Below are positions 17,391 through 24,498 of a stretch of DNA of 64,000 nucleotides, piece after piece. Source of the stretch: CAWCDJ01 sp963794265 (GTDB lineage Bacteria > Acidobacteriota > Terriglobia > Bryobacterales > Bryobacteraceae); assembly GCA_963794265.1 (NCBI GenBank), contig CAWCDJ010000005.1, positions 248,001-312,000 of the forward strand. The letters run 5' to 3'. Numbering within the stretch: position 1 is the stretch's first letter; each line of letters opens with the position of its first letter. Under the pieces are notes generated by a model. It had not been told where the DNA came from, ran no database searches, and saw nothing but the letters and a program-made list of their open reading frames with translations. The position numbers were made by a program, and so were the translations under genes.

Positions 17391-18928
17391 AGCGGGATGT
17401 TGCCGTGCTTCTTGCGCGGCATGGTGTCCACCTTGTTTTCGAGCATGCGCAGCGCGCGGATGACGCGGGGGCGGGTCTCGTGCGGCTCGATGACGTCGTC
17501 GACGTACCCGCGCTCGGCGGCCACGAAGGGGTTCGCGAAGCGGTCGCGAAACTCTCCGATCTTCTCCTTTCGGACCCCGTCCTGATCCGCCGCGGCTGCC
17601 AGTTCCCGCCGATACACGATATTCACCGCGCCCTCCGGCCCCATCACGGCAATCTCGGCGGTGGGCCACGCCAGGTTGATATCCGTCCGAATGTGCTTCG
17701 ACCCCATCACGCAGTACGCGCCGCCGTATGCTTTGCGTGTGATCACGGTGATCTTGGGGACGGTGGCCTCGGCGAAAGCGTAGAGCAGCTTGGCGCCGTG
17801 CCGGATGATGCCGCCGAACTCCTGGCCGGTGCCGGGCAGAAAGCCGGGAACATCTTCGAAGGTCAGCAGCGGAATATTGAACGCATCGCAGAAGCGCACA
17901 AAGCGCGCGCCCTTCACAGACGAGTTGATGTCCAGGCATCCCGCCAGAAACGCGGGCTGGTTTGCGACGATGCCGAGGGAGCGTCCATCCATGTGGGCGA
18001 AACCGACCACGATGTTCTTCGCCCAGTGCTCGTGCACCTCGAAAAACTCGCCCTCATCGACCACGCGGCGGATGACGTCCTTCATGTCGTAGGGCAGGTT
18101 GGATTCCGCCGGCACGATACCATCGAGCGCTTCGTCCATGCGGTCGATGGGATCTTCGGAGGCACGCCGCGGCGGATCTTCGCGGTTGTTCTGCGGCAGG
18201 TAGCCGAGCAGCTCGCGGATCATCCGCAGGCACTCGGCATCGTCGGACGCGACGAAGTGGCCCACGCCGCTCACCGAGTTGTGGGTCATCGAGCCGCCCA
18301 GCGTCTCCTTGGTGACGTCTTCGTGGGTGACGGTCCTGATGACTTCCGGACCGGTCACGAACATGTAGCTGGTGTGGTCCACCATGAAAACGAAATCGGT
18401 GATGGCGGGCGAGTAGACGGCGCCGCCGGCGCAAGGCCCCATGATGGCCGAGATCTGCGGAACAACGCCGCTCGCCAGCGTGTTGCGCAGGAATATGTCG
18501 GCGTATCCGGCAAGCGAGAGGACACCCTCCTGAATGCGCGCGCCGCCGGAATCGTTCAGGCCGATCACGGGCGAGCCGGTCTTCAGCGCGAGGTCCATAA
18601 TCTTGCAGATCTTCAGGGCGTTGCTCTCGGAAAGCGAACCGCCGAAGACCGTGAAATCCTGCGCGAAGACGTAAACCAGGCGTCCCTCGATGCGGCCATA
18701 GCCAGTGATGAAGCCGTCGCCGGGAACCACCTGGGTTTCCATTCCGAAATCGCGGCAACGGTGCGTAACGAGTTTGTCGAGTTCCTCGAAAGAGCCCTCG
18801 TCGAGCAGCAGTTCGATGCGCTCGCGGGCGGAGAGCTTGCCCTCCTGGTGCTGGCGCGCGCGGCGCTCCGGCCCGCCGCCCTGCTCGGCGGCCGCATGGC
18901 GCCGCCGCAATTCCTCGAGGCGATTCAT
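17387..18928 (-). CDS. pccB: Acyl-CoA (propionyl-CoA) carboxylase beta subunit
   Basis: This 513-residue carboxyltransferase has the crotonase-like N and C halves of the family (GGSLSESNALKICKIMDLA, NDSGGARIQEGV, GPCAGGAVYSPA, then DVPGFLPGTGQE and RKAYGGAYCVMGSKH). It transfers carboxyl from biotin to propionyl- or acetyl-CoA, giving methylmalonyl- or malonyl-CoA. The biotin carboxylase and carrier subunits are not in the window. It begins 5 bases after the end of the glycosyltransferase gene on the same strand. The symbol rests on overall similarity; acyl specificity is not certain. Confidence 0.92.
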   Translation of the reverse strand: MNRLEELRRRHAAAEQGGGPERRARQHQEGKLSARERIELLLDEGSFEELDKLVTHRCRDFGMETQVVPGDGFITGYGRIEGRLVYVFAQDFTVFGGSLSESNALKICKIMDLALKTGSPVIGLNDSGGARIQEGVLSLAGYADIFLRNTLASGVVPQISAIMGPCAGGAVYSPAITDFVFMVDHTSYMFVTGPEVIRTVTHEDVTKETLGGSMTHNSVSGVGHFVASDDAECLRMIRELLGYLPQNNREDPPRRASEDPIDRMDEALDGIVPAESNLPYDMKDVIRRVVDEGEFFEVHEHWAKNIVVGFAHMDGRSLGIVANQPAFLAGCLDINSSVKGARFVRFCDAFNIPLLTFEDVPGFLPGTGQEFGGIIRHGAKLLYAFAEATVPKITVITRKAYGGAYCVMGSKHIRTDINLAWPTAEIAVMGPEGAVNIVYRRELAAAADQDGVRKEKIGEFRDRFANPFVAAERGYVDDVIEPHETRPRVIRALRMLENKVDTMPRKKHGNIPL

Positions 18929-18933
18929 CGGCA

Positions 18934-20058
18934 CTATTGTACGAGTTCGAAGCGCCCGTCCGGCAACAAATAATACTTCCGGCCCCGCCAGATAATCGTA
19001 TTGCCGAAGAATCCGCCAATCCAGGCCAGCAGGCTGGCGATGTCCTGAACCGGAACGAGCCACCACAGGCGCGGCACCAGGGGATCCCTCAGCGCGTACC
19101 CGGCCGTGGCCCACCCGGCGGCGATGCGCAGCGCGACGGCCGCGGCGGCCGCCGGCCACCATGCCGGACGGGCCGCCCACAGCAGGAGCGCCAGGGGGAG
19201 CGGATTGGTGAAGACCTGGCCCACATAACCCCAGGGGCGCGAGCGCCGCGTGCTGCGGTTCCATCGCAGCCGGTGCTTCAAGTTCGGGAGCAACGGCTGC
19301 GAGCCGATGCGGTGCTCGATCACATAGGACGAGAGAATCACGCCAAAGCCCCGCTCGGCGGCCAGTTTACCCATGACGAAATCCTCGGCCAGATAGTCCT
19401 TCACAGCGTCGAAACCGCCGATGCGGGCCAGCGCTTCCCGGCGCGCGGCGATGGTCGGACCGAGCGCGAACTTCATGCCGTCGAGCATGCGCGCCACCAG
19501 CACACCCCCGATGAATTCGGTGTTGAGACCGACGGCTTCGAGGGTGGACCACGGGCTGCTGCCCGGCAAGGCGCGGTACGGGCAGGTGGCGAGCCCGAGA
19601 GCCGGGTCCTGAAACTCCGCCGCGATGGCGGAAAGCATGCCCGGCGTGACGCGAATGTCGCTGTCGGACATCACGATCAGGTCGTGTCGCGCGGCGGCCA
19701 GCATGCGGTCCAGGCTGAAAACCTTGGCGTTGGGGTAGGGCGGCTCGCCGGTCACGATGAGGCGCGACGAGATTTGCGGATAGCGCGCGCGAAGGCGTTC
19801 GACCACCGCGATTGCCGGGTCTTCCGGGCTCCGCACCGCAAAGAGAATTTCAAAATCCGGGTATTCCTGCTCGAAGAAGCTGCGAAGGTTCTCTTCCAGC
19901 CCTTCATCCACTCCGTCGAGCGGCTTCAGCACGCTGATGGGGGCTGCGGCCTTGAGCGGAGATGGCGTGACCGCGCGATAGCGGACGGCGGCGACGATCG
20001 TCAGGACGCAATAAACCAGCGAGCCGGCGACCAGGGCCAGCAGGGGCAGCGCGAGCAC
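18934..20058 (-). CDS. HpnI-like / ceramide-glucosyltransferase-type glycosyltransferase
   Basis: This protein of about 374 residues has an N-terminal membrane segment (LALPLLALVAGSLVYCVLT), a GT2/GT21 catalytic domain and C-terminal membrane segments. The catalytic domain shows PISVLKPLDGVDE, MSDSDIRV as the metal-binding DxD, AEDF and the R-x-x-R-W motif in RLRWNRSTR. The best match in memory is the hopanoid-associated transferase HpnI, which adds a sugar to a hopanoid lipid. No other hopanoid genes are present, so the acceptor is inferred. Start GTG 20058 is chosen because it follows a TACAGT box by 6 bases; a longer reading is antisense to selB and rejected. Confidence 0.8.
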   Translation of the reverse strand: MLALPLLALVAGSLVYCVLTIVAAVRYRAVTPSPLKAAAPISVLKPLDGVDEGLEENLRSFFEQEYPDFEILFAVRSPEDPAIAVVERLRARYPQISSRLIVTGEPPYPNAKVFSLDRMLAAARHDLIVMSDSDIRVTPGMLSAIAAEFQDPALGLATCPYRALPGSSPWSTLEAVGLNTEFIGGVLVARMLDGMKFALGPTIAARREALARIGGFDAVKDYLAEDFVMGKLAAERGFGVILSSYVIEHRIGSQPLLPNLKHRLRWNRSTRRSRPWGYVGQVFTNPLPLALLLWAARPAWWPAAAAAVALRIAAGWATAGYALRDPLVPRLWWLVPVQDIASLLAWIGGFFGNTIIWRGRKYYLLPDGRFELVQ

Positions 20059-20061
20059 TTC

Positions 20062-20070
20062 TACACTGTA
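20062..20070. promoter_or_regulatory. Overlapping divergent -10 boxes between the HpnI-like gene and selB
   Basis: TACACT (20062-20067) faces selB and TACAGT (20070-20065, reverse strand) faces the glycosyltransferase. The arrangement repeats the one at 14702-14711. The gap between the two start codons is only about 21 bases. Confidence 0.5.
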
Positions 20071-20079
20071 ACAAGCGGC

Positions 20080-21933
20080 ATGAAGCACATCATCGTCGGA
20101 ACCGCGGGGCACATCGATCACGGCAAGACCGCGCTGGTCAAAGCGCTGACCGGGATCGACGCCGACCGCCTGGAAGAAGAGAAGCGGCGCGGCATTACGA
20201 TCGACCTGGGGTTCGCGCACCTCCAGTTGACCCCCACGCTGCGGCTGGGGTTCGTAGACGTGCCAGGCCACGAGCGTTTCGTCAAGAACATGCTGGCCGG
20301 CGTGGGCGGCATCGACCTGGTGCTGTTCGTGGTGGCGGCCGACGAATCGATCAAGCCGCAGACGCGCGAGCACTTCGACATCTGCCGTCTGCTGGGGATC
20401 CCGCGCGGAATCGTCGCGCTCACCAAGTCTGACCTGGTAGATGCCGACCTGCTGGGCCTGGTGCGGCTGGAGGTCGAGGAACTGGTGGCCGGGTCGTTCC
20501 TGGCCGGCGCTCCCATCGTTCCGGTGAGTTCCACCACCGGCGGGGGTCTCGACGAACTCCGCCGGGAACTGGCGCGCGCGGCCGGCGAGGTGCCGGAGAA
20601 AAACGCGGCGGGGCATTTCCGGCTGCCTATCGACCGCGTCTTCACGGTTAAAGGTTTCGGCACGGTGGTGACCGGCACGTTGATTTCCGGAGCGGTCCAG
20701 AAAGAGCAGGAAGTGGAGCTTTATCCGAAAGGCCGGCGGCTGCGCGTGCGCGGCGTCCAGGTTCACGGGTCGAAGGCGGAATCGGCCGTGGCCGGGCAGC
20801 GCACGGCGGTGAACCTGGCGGATATCGAACCTTCCGGGTTCGAGCGCGGCGACGTGCTTTCCGAACCGGGCACCTTCTCATCCGTCCGCCACCTGGATTG
20901 CCGGCTCGACCTGCTGCCTTCGGCGAAGCCTCTGAAACACCGCGCGCCCGTGCATTTTCACTCGGGCACGGCGGAGATCGAGGCCGAAGTGCGCCTGCTC
21001 TCGGGCGAAACGGCTCTGCTGCCGGGGGGCACGGCGTGGGCCCGCATCGTGCTGCGCGACCCGGCGCTGCTGCTGCCGGGCGACCGCTTCATCATTCGGA
21101 TGTTCTCCCCGGTGGTAACGATCGGCGGGGGTGTGGTGGTGGACATCGGCGAGCGGCGCTACCGCAAGGGCGACCGCTTCGAGGAGCGTCTGAAGGTGCT
21201 GGCCTCACCCGACATCGCGGCGCGCTTCGCCCTGCTGGTTCGCGAGTCCGGATTCGGAGTAGGGCTCCCGGAACTGGTGGCAAGAACGGGCCTGCGCAAA
21301 GAGGAGATCGCCGGCACCGGCCAGTTTTCGATCGGCGGGAACTGGTATGTGGACCGGGCGTGGTTTCAATCGACGCGCGACCGGCTGGTCAAAGCGGTCC
21401 GGGAGTTCCACGCGAAACAGCCGCTGCTGCCGGGCATCGCCAGGCAGGACCTGCGCAGCCGGGAACTGCCGGAGTGCCCGCCGCAGGTGCTCGACGCGCT
21501 GATCGCCGATGCGAAAGACCTGGTAGCCGAGGGCGAGACGGTTCGCGCGCGCGGCCACAAAGTGGTCCTGAAAGAGGACGAAGAACAGGCGCGCGCGGCC
21601 ATCGAGCGGGCTTTCGAATCGGCGGGACTGGCGGTGCCGGCGATGGCCGACGTGTTGGCGAAATCGGGCGTTGAAGCCGCGCGGGCGCGGTCGCTGCTGC
21701 AGATTCTGCTGCGCGAGAAACGCCTGGTCCGCATCAGCGACGAACTGGTGTTTCACCGCTCGGCCATAGAGAGCCTGCGCGCCCTGCTGGCGCCGCGGCG
21801 GGGGCAGCGGTTCCACGTCGGCGCATTTAAGGAATGGACCGGCATCTCGCGCAAGTACGCGATTCCGCTGCTGGAGTTTCTGGACCGCGAGAAGGCAACG
21901 CGCAGAGAGGGCGACGAGCGCGTGGTCCTGTAA
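20080..21933 (+). CDS. selB: Selenocysteine-specific elongation factor SelB
   Basis: SelB brings Sec-tRNA to the ribosome at UGA codons marked by a SECIS hairpin. The GTPase motifs are present: GHIDHGKT (10-17), DVPGHERF (60-67) and TKSD (115-118). EF-Tu-like domains II and III follow, and then winged-helix repeats. The last repeat, about 61 residues with ISRKYAIPLLEFLDR, is the SECIS-RNA-binding domain. The length of 617 residues matches E. coli SelB (614). ATG 20080 gives the family N-terminus MKHIIVGTAGH. The end of this gene from 21748 onward is the start of a tandem duplication. selA, selD and tRNA-Sec are not in the window. Confidence 0.96.
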   Translation: MKHIIVGTAGHIDHGKTALVKALTGIDADRLEEEKRRGITIDLGFAHLQLTPTLRLGFVDVPGHERFVKNMLAGVGGIDLVLFVVAADESIKPQTREHFDICRLLGIPRGIVALTKSDLVDADLLGLVRLEVEELVAGSFLAGAPIVPVSSTTGGGLDELRRELARAAGEVPEKNAAGHFRLPIDRVFTVKGFGTVVTGTLISGAVQKEQEVELYPKGRRLRVRGVQVHGSKAESAVAGQRTAVNLADIEPSGFERGDVLSEPGTFSSVRHLDCRLDLLPSAKPLKHRAPVHFHSGTAEIEAEVRLLSGETALLPGGTAWARIVLRDPALLLPGDRFIIRMFSPVVTIGGGVVVDIGERRYRKGDRFEERLKVLASPDIAARFALLVRESGFGVGLPELVARTGLRKEEIAGTGQFSIGGNWYVDRAWFQSTRDRLVKAVREFHAKQPLLPGIARQDLRSRELPECPPQVLDALIADAKDLVAEGETVRARGHKVVLKEDEEQARAAIERAFESAGLAVPAMADVLAKSGVEAARARSLLQILLREKRLVRISDELVFHRSAIESLRALLAPRRGQRFHVGAFKEWTGISRKYAIPLLEFLDREKATRREGDERVVL

Positions 21934-22633
21934 GCTACACACGGTGCTGTTTACCCGGCGAGATGAGAAGCAGGTGACTTACTGCCTGCTTACCTCAGGA
22001 GCGGATGCGTCACACGGTGGTCTCCCACGAGCGGAGTTCCGGCCCACGTGGACTGAAAGCACAAGCACGGGTCGCGCGTGATACGGCAAATTGGTGGCGC
22101 TGTCGCCGGATGCTGGGACGACTTGCGGGTATATCGGACCCGGTCGCGCGGCTCCAGCGGAAACGTTCCGTCCGTCCCCATGTTTCCCCGGTGTTCCACC
22201 GCTCGGCCATAGAGAGCCTGCGCGCCCTGCTGGCGCCACGGCGGGGGCAGCGGTTCCACGTCGGCGCATTTAAGGAATGGACCGGCATCTCGCGCAAGTA
22301 CGCGATTCCGCTGCTGGAGTTTCTGGACCGCGAGAAGGCAACGCGCAGAGAGGGCGACGAGCGCGTGGTCCTGTAAGCTACACACGGTGCTGTTTACCCG
22401 GCGAGATGAGAAGCAGGTGACTTACTGCCTGCTTACCTCAGGAGCGGATGCGTCACACGGTGGTCTCCCACGAGCGGAGTTCCGGCCCACGTGGACTGAA
22501 AGCACAAGCACGGGTCGCGCGTGATACGGCAAATTGGTGGCGCTGTCACCGGATGCTGGGACGACTTGCGGGTATATCGGACCCGGTCGCGCGGCTCCAG
22601 CGGAAACGTTCCGTCCGTCCCCATGTTTCCCTG
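21748..22633 (+). repeat. Near-perfect tandem duplication, period 443 bp, of the selB 3' end plus downstream DNA
   Basis: Copy 1 is 21748-22190 and copy 2 is 22191-22633. By eye they differ only at a few bases (GCCGCGG/GCCACGG, GTCGCC/GTCACC and the edges), so the event is recent. Each unit holds the last ~62 codons of selB with its stop, a short hairpin (AAGCAGG...CCTGCTT, 21968-21991 in copy 1) and about 250 bases without a gene that I recognise. Each unit ends with AAACGTTCCGTCCGTCCCC. Confidence 0.95.
22191..22376 (+). pseudogene. Duplicated SelB C-terminal winged-helix domain (detached copy)
   Basis: Copy 2 of the duplication keeps the final SelB domain intact (61 residues from GTG 22191, VFHRSAIESL to GDERVVL and a stop). 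The frame also stays open upstream to ATG 22005, which would give a 123-residue chimera. There is no recognisable ribosome-binding site, so I treat it as a gene fragment. If translated, it would be a free SECIS-binding domain without the GTPase. Confidence 0.7.
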
Positions 22634-22990
22634 AAAAACATAGCAAGTCAACGTTAGCGCAGGCTTGTCGCCCTGATCACTACGCCGCCAGCGTCACCCA
22701 CGTCTTGATCGGCCATACCCTCACCCAATCCGTGTTTCACTAGGATCCGCGCTACTTCTATAAAGGGGACGGAACACGGGGAACACGGCGGGGAACACGG
22801 GGGGAACACGGGGGGAACACGGGGGAACACGGGGGGAACACGGGGACGGACGGAACGTTTGCTGCCGCGATAGCATCAGTTGTCGTCTCGCGTTTGCCGC
22901 GGCCGATTTGGAACGAGATGCCCTTCGCTCCTCCGCACGCCTGACCGGCGGCTTTGGAACGCTGCACAAGCCGTCTACAATAGAGACGAG
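22634..22990. repeat. Gene-free stretch with a GGGGGAACACG minisatellite
   Basis: Between the duplication and hicB there is no convincing gene. From about 22764 to 22850 an irregular G-rich minisatellite repeats GGGGAACACGG about eight times with 9-12 base units. Its right end (22834-22860) is the reverse complement of the sequence ending each selB repeat unit (22161-22188 and 22604-22631), with two base changes. The strand asymmetry (G-rich top strand) is extreme. Confidence 0.8.
22954..22981 (+). promoter_or_regulatory. Sigma-70-like promoter of hicBA
   Basis: TTGGAA at 22954-22959 and TACAAT at 22976-22981 are separated by 16 bases. The -10 box ends 19 bases before the GTG start of hicB. 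Confidence 0.6.
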
Positions 22991-23000
22991 GACACAACGA

Positions 23001-23216
23001 GTGCCACGTCAGTTCGATGTCGTGATTGAGCGCGATTCAGAGGGCTATTACGTAGCCTCGGTTCCCCAACTCCCCGCCTGCCACACGCAGGCGCGCTCGC
23101 TGGACGAGGTCACCGAACGCATCCGCGAAGCCATCGCCCTCTGTCTTGAAGTGGAAGGCGCGCCGGAGCAGGAATTGGAGTTCGTCGGCATCCAGCGTGT
23201 GACGATCGCGGCGTGA
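23001..23216 (+). CDS. hicB: HicB-family antitoxin
   Basis: This 71-residue protein has the HicB partial RNase H-like fold, with FDVVIERDSEGYYVASVPQLPAC and a C-terminal acidic stretch. HicB neutralises HicA and usually autoregulates. It lacks the C-terminal DNA-binding extension of longer HicB proteins, so regulation may need another factor. GTG 23001 is chosen for family fit. The gene overlaps hicA by 4 bases (GTGA). The antitoxin-first order is the reverse of E. coli hicAB but common elsewhere. Confidence 0.88.
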   Translation: MPRQFDVVIERDSEGYYVASVPQLPACHTQARSLDEVTERIREAIALCLEVEGAPEQELEFVGIQRVTIAA

Positions 23217-23437
23217 GCCGGATCCCGCGCATCACCGGCTCCGGCCTGATCGTAGCGCTCGCAAAGGCCGGGTTCAGCGTTCTGCGGGTCAAGGGCAGCC
23301 ATCATTTCCTCCGCCACCCGGATGGACGGAGCACGGTTGTGCCCGCGCACTCCGGCGAGACCATCGGCCCTGGTCTCCTTCATAAGATCCTCCGGGATTG
23401 CCGAATGACGGCTGATCAATTATCGGAGCTCCTGTAG
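23213..23437 (+). CDS. hicA: HicA-family mRNA interferase toxin
   Basis: This 74-residue toxin has the double-stranded-RNA-binding-like fold. The catalytic histidine lies in GSHHFLRHP (about residue 30) and the conserved tail is ETIGPGLLHKILRD. HicA cleaves mRNA when free of HicB. The coupled start with hicB supports a functional pair. The module sits between copy 2 and the decayed copy 3 of the selB-end repeat. Confidence 0.9.
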   Translation: MSRIPRITGSGLIVALAKAGFSVLRVKGSHHFLRHPDGRSTVVPAHSGETIGPGLLHKILRDCRMTADQLSELL

Positions 23438-23449
23438 AATCGATTCCCC

Positions 23450-23578
23450 CAGAGAGGCGACGAGCGCGTGGTCCTGTAAGCTCTTCAGACAGTGCTGTTT
23501 GCTTAACGAGATGCGAAGCAGGAGTTCCGGCCCGCGTGGACTGAATACACAAGCACGGGTCGCGCGTTAGACGGCAAC
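23450..23578 (+). repeat. Third, decayed copy of the selB-end repeat
   Basis: The stretch matches the selB stop region and following DNA of copies 1 and 2 (GACGAGCGCGTGGTCCTGTAAGC, split by small changes). It has an internal deletion of about 59 bases between AAGCAG and GAGTTCCGG, one lost G and many substitutions. It then continues with AAGCACGGGTCGCGCG. It lies immediately after hicA and reaches the end of the ferredoxin gene on the other strand. Confidence 0.85.
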
Positions 23579-23583
23579 TCGAC

Positions 23584-23877
23584 TCAACTTCGCCGGGCTG
23601 AACTCGGGCAAACGTCTCGCTGTCGAGGCTGGATAGCACTGTGCGAACAGGACTTCGCGCACTTGCGGCAGCCCTTGCATTGGGAGGCATAATCAACATG
23701 CACATGGCGGTGGCTGAGGACGCTGACAATTCCGAGGACTCCATGAGGGCACGTCGAGACACACTCGCCACACGCTGCGCAGCGGCGCGTATCGATCTGT
23801 ATAAATGCAGTCCGGTTATGTCGTGGAAACGGCAGATGCAACGACCCGGTTGCTCTGTCGGAGGATACCACTCTCAT
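23584..23877 (-). CDS. Dicluster 4Fe-4S ferredoxin-like protein
   Basis: This 97-residue protein has two complete 4Fe-4S motifs, Cys33/36/39/43 (CAACGECVSTC) and Cys67/70/73/77 (CKGCRKCAKSC), separated by a 23-residue insert rich in histidine (LSHRHVHVDY). The usual proline after the first cluster is present; the second has CS instead of CP. It should carry electrons for a redox enzyme, but none is adjacent. Its ATG overlaps the stop of the MarR gene, so the two form one operon. The C-terminal end abuts the decayed repeat. Confidence 0.78.
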   Translation of the reverse strand: MRVVSSDRATGSLHLPFPRHNRTAFIQIDTRRCAACGECVSTCPHGVLGIVSVLSHRHVHVDYASQCKGCRKCAKSCSHSAIQPRQRDVCPSSARRS

Positions 23878-24356
23878 GAAAGCACGCCCTCCTGTTGAGC
23901 CTTCTCCAGCGATGTCCGCACCACGCCCAGCACTTTGACCGCGACTGCCACGTCCTCGGCGCTAATAGCGGCAGCCAGTGATTGCTCTAGTTCGTGCCCG
24001 CGAGCGTGAAGTTGCTCAAACGTCCTGGTGCCCTTAGCTGAGAGGGTGATGTAGCTTCTGCGGGCATCCCTGCCGTCGGCGCGGCGCTTGATCAGTCCTT
24101 GACCATCCATTTCTTTCACCAATCGTGTGATCGCAGCTGCGTTGATCCCGAGTTGGCGGGCGATCTCCAGGACACCAATTCCGTCCGGCGAGGCGTTGGC
24201 AAGTTCACGCATGAGCACGAGGCGGGAGGCCGGCATACCCACGATTCGGCTGAATCCGTTGATGAGTGCCTGATTGGTCCTAACGATCTCGCGCAAGAGA
24301 TGCTCCTGGCCACCGCCGTCGTGGAGATGAGCTGCAAGCGAATCTTTCGAGAACAT
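23874..24356 (-). CDS. MarR-family transcriptional regulator
   Basis: This 160-residue winged-helix protein contains the MarR core: VLEIARQLGINAAAITRLVKEMDGQGLIKRRADGRDARRSYITLSAKG, with the DxRxxR wing. MarR proteins repress their own operon until they bind a phenolic or oxidative signal. A 15-base palindrome covers the -35 region of its own promoter. The next gene on the strand is the dicluster ferredoxin, probably the regulated output. Confidence 0.93.
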   Translation of the reverse strand: MFSKDSLAAHLHDGGGQEHLLREIVRTNQALINGFSRIVGMPASRLVLMRELANASPDGIGVLEIARQLGINAAAITRLVKEMDGQGLIKRRADGRDARRSYITLSAKGTRTFEQLHARGHELEQSLAAAISAEDVAVAVKVLGVVRTSLEKAQQEGVLS

Positions 24357-24366
24357 TATAAAGACG

Positions 24367-24395
24367 ATTGTACCATACTAATTGACTTGGTCAAT
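24367..24395 (-). promoter_or_regulatory. Promoter and probable operator of the MarR-ferredoxin operon
   Basis: On the reverse strand TTGACC (24394-24389) and TACAAT (24372-24367) are 16 bases apart. The perfect palindrome ATTGAC-TTG-GTCAAT (24381-24395) overlaps the -35 box, as expected for an autorepressing MarR protein. The -10 box ends 10 bases before the ATG. Confidence 0.72.
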
Positions 24396-24498
24396 GACTA
24401 ACGCTACTGCCTTGGTAGCGGCTACGGCCGCGCACACTGCTAGAATCAGACTGCGCGAGACGCCCCGGGGCGCAAGGCGGCGTGAGCGGAGGATGTCT

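Noticed and set aside
18936..18941. TACAAT just before pccB as a separate promoter
   Set aside because: It is formed by the last codons and stop of the preceding gene on the same strand, which lies only 5 bases upstream, so chance is as likely as function.
18937..20079. A very long upstream extension of selB, and of the HpnI-like gene on the other strand
   Set aside because: Each extension is antisense to the other gene. The GTPase start MKHIIVGTAGH and the membrane segment of the transferase fix the real starts.
21968..21991. The hairpin after selB as a tRNA-Sec gene or a strong terminator
   Set aside because: The stem is only 7 bp with a 10-base loop, there is no cloverleaf and no T tract.
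22422..22646. Short reverse-strand frames in the selB repeat units as small genes
   Set aside because: They are carried along identically in the duplicated DNA, lack start signals and resemble no family.
22764..22860. The repeated GGGGAACACGG units as a CRISPR array
   Set aside because: Units of 9-12 bases follow one another without spacers and no cas gene is nearby; it is a minisatellite.
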